Assembly (NCBI RefSeq): GCF_002994745.2
Contig: NC_037089.1
Coordinates: 5,001 to 69,000 of the forward strand
Source of the DNA: Rosa chinensis
Lineage: Eukaryota > Streptophyta > Magnoliopsida > Rosales > Rosaceae
Direction: 5' to 3'
DNA: 64,000 nucleotides
The notes beneath the pieces were generated by a model. It made no database searches and was not told the origin of the DNA. It saw nothing but the letters and a program-made list of their open reading frames with translations. This document shows, in pieces, positions 10,301-22,002 of the stretch (positions within the stretch are counted from its first letter, which is position 1; each line of letters opens with the position of its first letter). A program made the translations under genes and the position numbers.

Positions 10301-12768
10301 GATACAATGGCTTTGTGAATTACCATGCATTGAGTCATTTTAACGGAGTTCAAAGACATTAATTTTTCCTTCTTTTCTTATTTGAGTTATCTACTATGGT
10401 TGCTCACTGGACACCAACTCCAGTGTGTTAAGCTTGCATTTCTTGGCAACTTAGCATTTTGCAGCAACTTATGCCCAGTCCAGTTCACACGCAATGTTTC
10501 AAGTCAGAGTGAACTTAGCTACATGTCAATGTCGTTCCATCCCACACTTAACAAAAAAAAATCTACTTTGGGTGCCCATTTACTATGGACACCTATTTGC
10601 TGGGAAGCTTGCAGCACAGCAAGCAGCGCACGGCACCACTAACGCCAGCGAACACATAACACCAGCACCAGCAGGCGCCAAACTGTGATAAAGGTCAGCG
10701 TTAAAGCAAGCCTACCAAAAACTTCAGTAGCAAACTTGACAAGATACTTGAGCCTTGCAGCAAAAATCCTTGACAAGAACCTCAAGGTTTGACAAGCAAA
10801 CAAGACGCAGTCATCACCTCAACTCAAAACTCAATCAGCATCAACATCATCATGCTTCGTCCTCGGGTCAGAGTAACGCTCTCATTAACTCAACACATCC
10901 ATGAAGGTAATGCCATCTAATCTTGGCACCCAGAAAGTTACTTTGGGCACCTAGAGGATCATACTCGTTCAATCATCATTAGTCTAACACAACCAATCAT
11001 CTTTGGTCCATCAAGCAACTCTCCCATCACCCAACCTCCATGTCTTGCACGGCGAAGCAAAAGCACCGCCAACAAGCAGCAAGTGTCCTGCAAAGGATTT
11101 GTCCGCTAGGGCTCTATCTGTCAAGCACGGTCTACCAAAGAACGATCCACCAATCGGCAACCGCCAAGTTTTATTGCCAACAACAACTGCCAGGCCCAGC
11201 TGATTCAAAGTGCTAACACGCCAAACACGGACCATATGCCCACCAACCACCTTCAGGCTTCAAATTTCTGTGGCGGTCAAGACCTCCGAAAAAGTCCACC
11301 CAGTGGCATCAATGGCAGCAAGCTTGACGAGCCCTGTCACCTACTCAAGGATAATATAACTTGTCGCTCGAACCGATCGCTGACAGCGACAACCTCCAAC
11401 ACAACGATAGCCGCCAGCTTCATCTCCTTCATCAAGCGATAGCCACCAACATTAACCGCCAGTGCAATCTTGCCGCTACCACCAGCGCAAGATTGTCGTA
11501 TTAGCCTTGACGTCACAGCCAAGGATCAATCCAACAAGTGCATGCCGCCACTGCCAAGGATCAATCCAAATATGATCTGGACACCCCAAATCCTTGCTAT
11601 ATACCCAGTAGCTCCTTTTCTTCTTTCTATACACACAAGTCAAATGTTCGTTGTATCCGCTTGCCTTCAAACATGCTCTCACGCTTTAAGCCTCGAGCTT
11701 CTATGGCCGTCAAACCTGCAAAATAAGCAAAGCCCTCTCTTGACTCCCAATTTGCCTGCTATTGAGATATATATGAGGTTATGAACAACAACACAGTTAC
11801 TATTTAATTATGAACAACAATCTAATGCCATCTATGCACTTGGTCAGCCCATGCACTCTTAATTTATATATGCTTAACACCTTGTCAGCCTATGCACTTG
11901 CTACAAGTATTCATAACTGCACATAATCATAATTTATTATAATCATTGGCATATTCAATTAGACTTGGTTTATTTTTAATGATCAGTTCATGCTACCATG
12001 CTCATAATATCATTGGCATATTCATGGGTTCCTACATTCATACGGTAGCTAAACATGCGCTCTTGCTTCAACTAATGGGAGCTCATCTATCTGCTATGTA
12101 ATTGTAAATCAATATGATGAATACACATAACTGATGACACTATGGTAGGACCAACCTACCAATACTATCTCTGAAGCTATCATGAGCTGCCATGTGTATA
12201 TGCAAAAGTAAGCTTATAAAAATAACATAGCCTAGCCATGTTTCAATTTTCATTGCCATCTAGATAGTGCACACGACCATTATAAGGGCATGATTGATGC
12301 TTCTTAAACTTATTTGCTATTTACGTTTTTGCTATACACAGAGGAGCCACACACACATTACCAACATGTGATTATCTAAGTATATGTGCTGAAATAACTT
12401 GTCAGCATGACATTGCTTAGTTGCTTACCTCAAATATTCAAATATTGTTTCACTCAATACCACTACTAAACTCTACATTACTGTGAGTTTATGGTCATTG
12501 ATAATTGATCAGAATCTGAAAATGCATTCTTGCATAGCTTATGACCAATTTGATTATGTGCTAGCATTCTAGCAACCAGGTGTTCATTCATGCTTTGACA
12601 CAAATGCATTTCATGTACACATGCTTCTTATGTCTATCTAAGTTCAATATAATATCTCATGATAACATAGTCCTTCAATTTTTATTGTTGACTTCACCTA
12701 ATTCAAATGGGTTTCAACTTTACATCTACACACGTTTATAGGGTGTATGTATATGTCACTTAAAGCCA

Positions 12769-12842
<74 letters not shown>

Positions 12843-13450
12843 AGGCAATAATATCACTATGGTCACCACCGTGACATTCTCAAATATGCATGCGTACATT
12901 AAATCTCTATTGCATGCACATATTTAATCAATTTAATTATATGGACAAGTACTAATCATTTACTTTATCTTATGTTAAGGAGGCCTTATCACCGATCACC
13001 TCCCCAATTGACGAAATCATCATCATTCTACTAAGGTGCTTCACCGATGCAATAGAGCGTCATGCTTGGACAACTCTAACATGATTTGGTACTTGTATTG
13101 ATTTCAATCTCAACATACTCTAAATCAGCATAAGATAAGAAAACATATATCCTTCTTTATGCTCTCGCATCTAGAGCTAGCTCTTCCATGTTAAAGCCAA
13201 CCTTTGTTTTGTACTTTTCAAATGACACAACTTGTATCAATTTTAGTAGCACACCTACTAGGCTTATATACTATAACATGTCTCCCATGACCCTTAAGCA
13301 TGTTTACAAAAATGCAAAAATGTTATTAGCAACTTCACTATAAGTACATGCTATACACATGCCATGCTTCAGTCAATTTAATGCGACACTCGCTTAGTAC
13401 GCTATGACATGCTTAGAAGTATGTGATTTTTATGACCTTAACTAAACTTG
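10301..13450 (+). mobile_element. Element H internal region, no gag-pol
   Basis: No retroviral domain can be read in any frame. The region parallels the reverse complement of element G's interior in order: a start resembling G after its PBS (cattgagtcatttta...), a proline-codon-like GC-rich part (about 10,600-11,550) and a long AT-rich part. Near 13,290-13,365 the phrase cttaagcatgtttacaaaaatg and following bases closely match G. So H and G are two copies of one non-autonomous family. The right end is lost against the LTR fragment at about 13,480. Confidence 0.65.
12771..12842. repeat. (AT)n(CA)n microsatellite
   Basis: About 20 AT units followed after a short link by about 13 CA units inside element H. 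Confidence 0.95.
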
Positions 13451-13479
13451 CTCGGATTGCGAATTGCTTCAGTTATGAC

Positions 13480-14286
13480 TTGCTTAGATGTCGAGCATGG
13501 CCACGACTTGCTTGGGCCAAGTCTCGCATACTCGCACAAGAGCCTGAGGGGCTCATTTACCCGTATGGTGAAATCTCTTCCCTATATTATCTATTTATTT
13601 ACTTTAGCCAGTGGGGCTGGATTATTTAGTTAATGAATTAATTAAGATTTCTAAACCTTGCATGCATCGGAAAGTTATTTTTCCAAACTAAATTGTGGGA
13701 AGGTATCAACTCTTTTTTTTCTTTTCTTATGTTATACCTATTTAACTTTTTGTCCACTCACGCTAACGTGTTTTCAATACTTTCCCCCTGGGCCCTTTGG
13801 TTTCAAATGCCCAGTTTACAGCATTGCTGCTCGGCGCTTTAGGAGTGAGCTATAGTGACCGCACCGGCTTCCATTATTTCGTATAGTAGGTTACCTGTTA
13901 AACCTACTGAACTTTATATCACTTTCTATTTCTTTTAGACTGCTCTGATTACTATGGGAATTGTGATCCAAACTTGTAATGAATTATATTTGAGGTCTAT
14001 GACCTAACTTTGGTGAATTGATGTATTTTATTTATGGAGTTTCGTTGAACTTTAAATATTTGAAATACTACTATTATCTTTGAGTTCGAGTTGGTTGGAT
14101 TATGGGAGCAGGGCGGCTCCAGGAGGATCCAGTTGGGTTATTAGAAATGTTTTTGGTTTCTTACAGGTTTTGGTTGTCCATTTTTAGGGGAGGTTCTGCC
14201 GAAATTTTTCTGTAAAATCTCCTTTAAAAGTGGGTCCCACAGGGTCACTTCGGATTTCAGGGTGAAATCTGGGGCGGGCCTTGTCA
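13480..14286 (-). repeat. Truncated Tekay/Del-like LTR
   Basis: About 0.8 kb matching the reverse complement of the first 0.8 kb of the solo LTRs at 38,856 and 60,665. Landmarks are cctgggccctttggtttcaaatg (near 13,785), gtgggtcccacagggtcacttcgg (14,230) and the terminus cggggcgggcc...gtca at 14,286. The terminus is exact and coincides with the break in element A's antisense gene. The other 2 kb of the LTR is missing. Confidence 0.75.
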
Positions 14287-15181
14287 GGTTGGGTTTGAGT
14301 GGGCTGGAGGGGATTGTACGCTCAACCGCCATTGAACAGTCATCCTATAGCTCAGCCTTCGGGCACCTATCCGTTGGGCTACATGAGATGTTCTTGGTAG
14401 TCTCCAAGCAACCCTTGGTGGAGCGGCAGCTCAGGGAGGAGATGGAGGGTCTCCAGAGGGAGCTGGCAGAGACTAAGGACAGCTTGGCGGACGTGGAGCG
14501 GTGCCTGACCAAGGCAGAATGTGATACCGCTGATGCTCGCGACAAGCTCTCTGTGGCCGTTGCGGGGGACGTGGAGTGGAATGACCATGTCTCCAAGCTA
14601 GAGCAAGACATGGCCCTGCTGAAGGATCAGGTGGAGGCCAAGGCAAAGAAAGTTGAGATCCTTCAACGGGAATATGCCGCCAAGTCTGCTGAGTTGAAGA
14701 GGTTAGAGGTGAGGTTGGCTGTCTGGGGGCGGAGGGGAAGCGTGCGGCTTGTGCGGCTGTGGAACAGTTCAAGCAGTCGGCGGAATATAAGAAAGCCATG
14801 ATCGAGGCGGCGAAGGCCGGTGCCATGGCCAATGTGGAACTGCTGAATCAGAAGGGTGCTATCGACTAGGTCAAGGCATCCCAGCCTGCAGGACCGTCAA
14901 GTCAGGATGCACCGCCCGCGAGGGATGTGGTTCCCGCCGAGGCTGAAGGTGCCCGCTCGGGTAGCGGTGAAAGTAGTATGCGTCCGGCGGAAGATTCTCA
15001 GCGGACTCCTCCTCCTACTCAATCCGAGGTCTCCCGCGCTGGCTTTTTGGCTGCCCATACTCGAGAAGATGGTACCGTTTTCACACCGAGTCCTATCACC
15101 CGTGGGTCAGTCCAGATGAGTCGTCAGTCCGTGCAACAGCCGCCGGAGGACGAGACTGCCGCTGAAGCCCCTAAGGAATGA
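14287..15181 (+). pseudogene. Antisense coiled-coil gene of element A, C-terminal part
   Basis: A plus-strand frame (about 14,287-14,800, then shifted) encodes a long predicted coiled coil (RQLREEMEGLQRELAETKD and LEQDMALLKDQVEAKAKK). It ends in an acidic/Pro-Ser tail with a stop at 15,179-15,181. The equivalent part of element B's gene (48,942-49,817) matches it from AFGHLSVGLHEMFL to the tail. A frameshift near 14,700 and a stop near 14,868 break it. The N-terminal Transposase_28-like part is absent, cut at 14,286 by an LTR end. It lies about 475 bp from the pol stop, convergent. Function unknown; the coiled coil suggests multimerisation. Confidence 0.75.
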
Positions 15182-15656
15182 AGATGACTTCCCCACCTGA
15201 AGTATTGCCGCTGAGGCCTTTGTCTTGCCCCTTTTTTTTTATATATATGTCGCTACGGCTTATTGTAATTAAACAATATTTTTGGGCGGGTAGATCCGAC
15301 CTCTAATACAATTGGTATTTTGCTAAGTGTGGATGTGTTTGCTGATTGCAATGTTTGCATTTTTTCAAACCGCTAGAGTGTTGACTGCTGTTTTGTGGCT
15401 AACTGAAACATTAAAGGGATTAAAATTGTTCCAAGTACACGTCGTAGCGGACGTAGTCTGCCGAATATTGTTGGCGTTGGCAGTTGATTCTTGTGTTTGG
15501 ACTTGGCGACAATGGTTTGAATAATTCCTCATTTTATTGATAGCTGCTATGTCAGCGTTTACAAAAAGCGGGGTTGTACTCGTTGGGTAGCTTCCCTTAG
15601 CTAAATGTTGAGTCAAAAATTTAGCTAAGCCAAGATGCTCTAGGATAGCGGTGAGA
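15182..15656. other. Gap between convergent antisense gene and pol, element A
   Basis: About 475 bp with a T/AT-rich stretch (15,230-15,250) and no coding potential. Element B has a matching 470-bp gap (49,818-50,290) with conserved words (ttaaaattgttccaagt). Two convergent transcripts would both need to end here, so polyadenylation signals of both are likely inside; none is certain by eye. Confidence 0.5.
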
Positions 15657-16625
15657 CTACTTGTAGTAATATCGGAGGTGTTCGGTATTCCAAGGGTGGG
15701 TCGTTGTGACGCCATCCTTGTCCATTAAGTAAAAGGTGCTGGGGCTAGCAACTTCCACAATTTTGTACGGACCCTCCCAAGTTGGGCGGAGTGCCGTTGG
15801 TGGTGGAATAACTTCCTTCATTACCTAGTCCCCCAGTTAGAGGTTCCGGGCCTTGACCCTGGCGTTGTAGAAACGCGATACCCTCTGCTTGTTTTGCAAG
15901 TTGTGCAAATGGGCCTTGTGTCGTTTTTCTTCTAGGAGGTCTCTGTCAAGGTTAACTCCCTCGCCATTGGTCTCGGGGCAGTAGCCTTAAACTCTGGCGG
16001 TGGGTTAAGTTACCTCTATAGGTAGGACGGCCTCAGTTCCAAACATCATGCAGAATGGTGTTTCACCATGGCGGAAGTTGGGGTGGTTCTGATGGCCCAT
16101 AGCACCTTCGGCAGTTTTTCAGCCCATAATCCCTTAGCATCGTCGAGATTCTTTTTTAGCAGTTTCTTGATTATTTTATTTGCTGCTTCGACCTGGTCAT
16201 TGGTTTGGGGGTGAGCGACAGATGCAAAACTCATCTTGGTGCCCAAGTTAGCGGTGAAAGATATGAGTTCTTTGTTGTTGAATTGCGTGCTGTTATCTGT
16301 GATAATGGTGTGGGGGACACCATAGCGGCAGTAGATGTTCTTCCAGAGGAAGTGAGTTACCTTGGCGGTGGTTATTGCCGTTAGTGGTTCTGCCTCGATC
16401 CACTTGCTATTGTAGTCAATGGCAACAATGATATATTTGAACTGGCCTTTGGCGGTTTGGAATTTGCCCATCAGGTCAAGGCCCCAGGTTGAGTGGATCC
16501 ATGGGCCAATGATGATCAACAGTGGTTCCACTGGGGCGTGTGGGAGATTAGCATATTGTTGACATTTGTGGCAAGATTTTGATATCCTCCTGGCGTCGTC
16601 GCCGAGTGTGGGCCAAAAGTAGCCT
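15657..16625 (-). pseudogene. Integrase core and C-terminus, element A
   Basis: The DDE integrase core is readable: first Asp in STWGLDLMGKF, second in HTIITDNSTQFNN, Glu in NDQVEAANKIIKKLL. After about 16,072 the frame shifts (a one-base loss relative to element B), and the C-terminal domain continues in another frame to the stop at 15,657-15,659 (...RYYYK). The mature enzyme inserts cDNA into host DNA. One frameshift and an opal stop near 16,628 inactivate it; otherwise the core is well kept. Confidence 0.85.
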
Positions 16626-16627
16626 TG

Positions 16628-17569
16628 TCACATTGTGTGGTTGGCCAAGGACCTGGCACCCGAGTGGTTACCGCATTCTCCGCCATGTATCCTTGTCAGC
16701 ACAACCTTTCCCTCCTCTGGGGTTAGACACCGAAGGTTGGGGTGGGTGAACCCTTGGCGGTAAAGCTTGCCATTTTGGATGTTGTAGCGGGTTGCTCTCC
16801 ACTTGAGCTGTCTGGCTTCGACCTTGTCTTCTGGCAATGTTCCATTGCGCTTGTATTCGATGATCTCTTTCATCCAAACAGGATTGACCTCAATGTTGAA
16901 GATTACCGCTAGGGTTTTTGTGATGCTAGGCCTGTCAAGATACTCCACCCTTGTGTCTGCTGGACTCTGGTATGGCTGAGCGGTTGCTAGTCTTGCCAGT
17001 GAATCAGCCCTGGCGTTCTTTTCCTTGGGGATCTGTGTGATGGTGTGAAATTTGAATTTTTTGAGGAGCGTCTTGGCGTACCCCAAATATGCCGCCAACT
17101 GTTGGTCCTTGGCCTGGAAACTGTCGTTGACCTGGTTAACGATAAGCTGAGAGTCGCTGAATATATTGACGATGTCAGCTCCTGAGTCTATGGCGAGGAG
17201 TAAGCCGGCAATGAGGGCTTCATACTCTGCCATGTTGTTTGAGGCTTTGAAATTAAACTTCAACGCGTACTCCACGTCTAGTCCCCCTGGTCCTGTTATG
17301 ATAACTCCGGCGCCGCTGGCCTTGGCGCATGCGGAGCCGTCCACGTGTAGGTTCCAGTCTGATTGCTGGGGGGCTGGCTCCTCGGCGGTTATCATTACTG
17401 TGCTGGGTTGTGCCTCTATATTGGGATCATCCTGCCGCTCAGTGAGCTCAGCAATGAAGTTCGCCACCGCTTGGCCCTTCATTGCGGCTCTTGGTTTGTA
17501 GTCAATGTCGAACTCGCTGAGCTCGATGGCCCACTTACTAAGGCGCCCCGAGTGCTCAGGGTTCTTCAT
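16628..17569 (-). pseudogene. Archaeal-type RNase H and integrase zinc finger, element A
   Basis: A 313-codon frame. The middle part is the second RNase H typical of Tat elements: Asp in NLHVDGSACAK, Glu in NNMAEYEALIAGL, Asp in NIFSDSQLIVNQV and Asp in KNARADSLARLA, so all four catalytic acids are present. The end holds the start of the integrase HHCC finger (GECGNHSGARSLANHTM); its C-x2-C (CHKCQQYA) follows at about 16,570 after a single stop. The beginning (LSKWAIELSEFDIDYKPR) closes the first RNase H. Confidence 0.9.
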
Positions 17570-17584
17570 TACCTGCCTCAGCGG

Positions 17585-18760
17585 CTAGTTCATTAAGACA
17601 TGAATTGTGTGAGCCTGAAAATACTGGCGGAGGCGCCTAGCGGCGGTGATGAGTGCAAGAGCGAGTTGTTCCAGGGATGGATATCTTGTTTCGGCCCCGT
17701 TCATGCCTTTGCCGGCATAGAATACGGGGAGCTCATCCTGGCCATCCCGCCTGACAATGGCGCAGCTTACCATTGTTTGTGATACCGTTAGGTATATGTA
17801 TAGTGTCTCCCCCTGTACAGGAATGGAGAAGAGTGGTACTGCCACCAAGTACTCTTTCAAGCTCTGGAACGCTGCCTCACAGTCTGGGTTCCAGTCGATG
17901 ACTTTCTTGTGGGTTGTTTTTAGGACTTTGAAAAATGAGAGACATTTGTCAGTGAGTTTGGAGATAAACCGAGAAAAAGCGGTTAGCTTGCCCTAGAGAC
18001 TCTGAACGTGCTTCTTCCATTCTGGAGCCTTCATGTTGAGGATGGCTTGTACCTTGTCAGGGTTGGCCTCTATGCCCCGCTTACTGACTATGTAACCTAG
18101 AAATTTGCTAGCGGTGACGCCGAAGAAGCCTTTTTCTAGGTTGAGGCGCATACCATAGGCCAAGAGAATGGCGAATATAATTCTGAGGTTTGCTAAGTGT
18201 CCGTTGGCCTTTATGCTTTTTACTAACATATCGTCCACGTAGACCTCGATGATTTTGCCCAGATGCTCCATAAACATAGCATTCATCAGCCGCTGGTAAG
18301 TTGCCCCGGCGTTCTTCAAACCGAATGGCATGACATTGTAGCAGTATAGGCCTTTGTTGGTGGTAACGGAGGTGTGTTCTTGGTCACCAGGTTGCATCTT
18401 GATCTGATTGTAGCCGGAGAAGGCGTCCATCATGCTGAGTAGCTCGTGTCCAGCGATTGCATCGACCAGTTGGTCTATGCGGGGTAGTGGGAAACTGTCC
18501 TTGGGGCATGCCTTGTTGAGGCCCTTGAAGTCGACACACATTCGCCACTTTCCGTTGGGTTTTTTGACCATGACCAAGTTGGAAATCCACTGCGGGTAAT
18601 TTACCTGGCGGATGAATCCAATGTTCTGGAGCTTGGCAACTTCCTCTCCTATAGCACGGTATCTCTCTTCGTCAAAGGCCCTCCGCCGCTGCTTGGTAGG
18701 GTAGGCGGATGGTTTGATACTTAATTTGTAAGTGATGATTTCGGGGGAGATGTCTGGCAT
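17585..18760 (-). pseudogene. Reverse transcriptase and first RNase H, element A
   Basis: RT runs from MPDISPEIITYKLSIKPS through DFKGLNKACPKDSFPLPRID and MMDAFSGYNQIKM to the catalytic VYVDDMLVKS. A TAG near 17,993 interrupts the connection region, and the RNase H part (AIVRRDGQDELPVFYAGKG) follows in the same frame to a second TAG near 17,585. Both stops fall where related copies have glutamine, so single C-to-T changes explain them. RT copies the element RNA into cDNA in virus-like particles. Confidence 0.9.
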
Positions 18761-18871
18761 GTCAGCGTAGGACCATGCAAAGACGGCGGCGTTGTCACGT
18801 AGAAACTGCGTGAGTTCAGCCGCTACCTCTAGGTCGAGCTGAGCGCCGATGCGGACTGTTCGCTCAGGGTG

Positions 18872-19699
18872 TTAGTTAGAGATGCTGATAACCCTCAAGG
18901 ATGTCTCCGGGTTGATAGGCTCCTTTTTGACATACTTCTTCTCTTCGTCTCTGGGGTCCTCGAAGATGTCTGGCGCCACTGCATGATTTCCCAATGTTAA
19001 GATTTCATGGCGGCCCATTGATCGTGCCACAATTGTGGAATAGCACTCTCGTGCCAGCTGTTGGCTTCCCCTTACACAGCCTGTTCCGTTGGGAGTAGGG
19101 AACTTCATGAGGAGCATGTACCCGGGGATGATGCACTTGAGCTTGTTAAGTTTCGGTCGACCAATGATGACATTGTATGAGCTGAAACAGTCCACAATGA
19201 TGAATTCCGTGTGGATCTCTACTGTTCGTGGACTGGGGCTGATAACCAATCGCATATAGTCAGAGCCCAATGGCTGTGTGACGTCACCGGAGAAGCTAAG
19301 CAATGGCTCATGATCCTGCAATAATTTTATGTTCCGCCAGAGTTTGTCATAACACCTATTGAAGATGTCGACAGCACGTAATTTTCTGTTCCGCCAGAGT
19401 TTGTCATAGCACCTATTGAAGATGACATTTACAGCGAACCCGCTGTCGACAAGGATCCTCCCTACCGACCATCTATCGAGTATGGCGTCGATCAAGAATG
19501 GATCGTCGTGGGGCAGATGTACTCCGCGCTCCTCCTCCTCTGAGAAGGTAATAGGCTCCCAACTAGATTTGGGGAGCTTTGCGGATGTTGCACACCTCCT
19601 TGGGGTGGTTGGCACGTGCGTAACGCTTCTTTGCCCTGTGAGACATATTGGTGATTGGAGCACCACCGTCGATGGTGTTGATGCGGCCCAAGGGCTCAA
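18872..19699 (-). pseudogene. Aspartic protease region, element A
   Basis: Contains the protease active site in the form ILVDSGFAVNVIFN, then a flap/fold region (FIIVDCFSSYNVIIGRPKLNKLK) shared with B and D. Directly after the active site a 57-bp in-frame tandem duplication repeats NRCYDKLWRN (bases about 19,330-19,443). The region is in the same frame as RT; the shift from the gag frame falls near 19,580 and looks like a one-base loss. The protease would process the Gag-Pol polyprotein. Confidence 0.8.
19330..19443 (-). repeat. 57-bp tandem duplication in protease
   Basis: The word gttccgccagagtttgtcat occurs at 19,331 and again 57 bp later at 19,388, with matching flanks. It adds 19 residues in frame. 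Element B has a single copy. Confidence 0.9.
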
Positions 19700-21446
19700 T
19701 GTTAGAGATCACAGGTGGTGGCTGGTGTACCTTGAATTGTTTCATTTTACCGTCTCGGTATAAGGTTTCAATGGCTGTTTTGAGGGCGTTACAATTGTTG
19801 GTGTTGTGGCCGCTGTCCTCGTGATATTTGCACCACTTGCCGGTATTTCTGGGCTTTCCTACCCGTGGGTATTTTCTTGGGGGTAGTGGCGGAATCTGGT
19901 CTTTGCACTGATCGTATATTTCCTCGTATGAGGCCTTGAGTACGATGAACACTGCGTACCGCTGGGATGACTCAGTTGGTTTATTACGGTTGTCTCCCTG
20001 GAATGAGCGGTTACCCCTGGTGTAATGTTAATCCTTTTGCTGCTTGCTATGGTGGTTGCTCTGTTGCCACTCCCTCTTCTTATCAGTTGGCGGAGCAGCG
20101 GAGGTTTTGTTAGCGGTTTCCTGATGGATGGAGGAGGGTTGGGTGGATTTTACAGGTGTTGGTGGTGATGGGGGGGGTGTCTCCATATGTGATGAATTCT
20201 GCCTGTGCATGGATGACAGCCTCGCTCATGACATGGTCGTAAGCGGCGTTGGGATGATTGTAGTTGAGGTGATAGAGAAATGGCCCCTTGAGGAGTGCCA
20301 TTGTCTTGTCGAGATCGCGACACTGGGACGTTGCCGCTCGCCATCTGGTGACAAAAGCCTCCAATGTTTCCTTCGTCCCCTGCTTGAGGCTGAAAAGCTG
20401 AGTTGTATTGTGGTGGCCGGCAGCTAATAGGATGAACCGCGAAAGGAAAGCATTTGATAGGGCATGAAATGAGTCAATGGATCCCGGCGGGCACTCAAAA
20501 AACCAACTCATCACCTCACTGTCAAGCGTTTCGCTGAACAAGTGGCAGAGGGTGGCGTCATCGAACCCCTTGTTATTGGTGACTTTTTTGAAGGTGTCCA
20601 TATGGATAAAGGGGTCAGTCATGCCGCCGTAATGGGACATCTTTGGTGTTTTTGCGTGTGCCGGGCGGATGGCATGTAGGATCCTGGCGGTGAGTGGTCC
20701 TGGTCTGGATGCAAAAAGTGGATTTGGTATTGGCGCTGGGGTGCCTGCCTCGGCCCGGATTAGCCTTTGTTCTAATTGTTGCATTCGCTCTAGTATTATG
20801 GCGGTTGCGTCTCCATCAGGTCCCTTTTGGATGCTCCGCTCAACCATCTATCACCTAGGGACAGGCATATTACCCTCGGTTCTGGCCCTGATTGTTGAGC
20901 GGCTGGTATGCGGCTGTGACTCCGCCTTCTGCTCTAACATTTCGGGGTTCATGAGGTGGTCTCATTCCCCGTAGCTCTGGTGGGTTCAACGGTACTTGCA
21001 TCTGCACGATTGGTCCTTATACCAATCCACCGGTGGTAGGCTGACTGCGCCTAGTGCTCTACGACTGCTCGCTTTGCGCTGGGTTAGCGTTCTCTTCTAG
21101 CGCCTTCTTTAGTTCATCAAATTTTGACATCAGCGTGGCTACCTGCTTTTGGGCCTCGGCCTTTTCTCTGCGTTCATGCTCGCGTTCTCTATTTGCCTTG
21201 TGAAGGTCCGCTAGTGCCAGTTCATACATAGCGGCGAAGTCCTGTACCAGGGGGCGGCTGCCGCTCGGCCGAGCCTCCGCTGTAGTTTGAGTTGGCGAGG
21301 TCAGGTAACTGGCCTGGGGTTCCCTGCTGGGGTTGACTGGTGTGCTGAATAGTGCACAGTTAACGTTAACCGCTAGATTAACGCTAATCGTGGCGTGCGG
21401 GTTGGTCCACTTGCTCCTCAGCGTTTCCCCCGCTACCGTTAGTTAT
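19563..21446 (-). pseudogene. gag, element A
   Basis: Pieces in order: an N-terminal part with a basic coiled coil (about 21,110-21,230); the Retrotrans_gag core (20,110-20,847; YMDTFKKVTNN-like and MSWFFECPPGSIDSFHAL); a KRE/Gln-rich linker; then a zinc-knuckle-like CKYHEDSGHNTNNC (C-x2-H-x4-H-x4-C, about 19,835). Gag builds the virus-like particle and binds RNA. The start codon seen in B (ATG at 55,945-55,947) is ATA here (21,444-21,446), and there are at least three frame changes. Confidence 0.85.
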
Positions 21447-21480
21447 GGTGGATGTGGTGGGATGGCCTTCTGTTCAAGGA

Positions 21481-21498
21481 TTCCCACAGACGGCGCCA
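21481..21498 (-). promoter_or_regulatory. Primer-binding site, element A
   Basis: Minus strand tggcgccgtctgtgggaa, one base from the LTR end. The first nine bases are complementary to the 3' end of plant tRNA-Asp. Confidence 0.85.
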
Positions 21499-21499
21499 A

Positions 21500-22002
21500 T
21501 GTTGATGTTTAAAGTTCAGCGGTAACTAAACCTTTACTAACACTGGTCCGATGGGCGGACCGCTATCAATGATACTCAAAGTTCTCGCTACCTGTCAAGT
21601 AAAATATAGAGGGGAGACCGCGCTGGGCGGTCTTCTCTTCTCCGATGCCTAAGTTAGTCAATGTATTTATGTTGACAAAGTAACAGTAGGTAAGTATTAA
21701 TTGCGTAATCAATGAGGAGAGACGAGGGAACCTTTTATAGGTGAAGAAGGAGCTGATCTTCTTCATGTTTTCGATGTGGGACTGACATGCTTCAGTCCCC
21801 AGCTTCTGGAGCTTCTGATGTTGTCTTGGCACAGCATGTGGCAGCACGTCAGCGGTGATCTGGGGGCAAGCCGGGGCTCAGGCGGTAGCCTGCTTGGCTG
21901 TGTTCCAGTAGGTCACTCTTTTGGCGAGAGTTGGTACTCTAGTGGTAGCATGAGCATGGCTCATTATAGCTAATTATGCTTGCAAATGCCTATGTAAGTA
22001 CA
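21500..22002 (-). repeat. 5' LTR of element A
   Basis: A 503-bp LTR bounded by TG (21,500) and CA (22,002) on the plus strand. On the sense strand the TATA region is cacctataaaagg (complement of about 21,731-21,743), with downstream attacgcaattaatac and aacataaataca blocks shared with the LTRs at 3,005, 3,943 and 56,005. Confidence 0.9.

Larger units (their letters stand above)
14287..22002 (-). mobile_element. Tat-type Ty3/gypsy element A (left end missing)
   Basis: On the minus strand, in order: 5' LTR (21,500-22,002), tRNA-Asp-type PBS, gag, protease, RT, RNase H, archaeal-type RNase H, integrase, then a plus-strand gene meeting pol tail to tail. The second RNase H and the antisense gene place it in the Tat lineage. 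Pol keeps one frame from 19,699 to about 16,072 with only four point stops, so it decayed recently. It inserted into the integrase gene of element D, next to the sequence ggatg (22,003). Its 3' LTR is not in the window. Confidence 0.9.
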
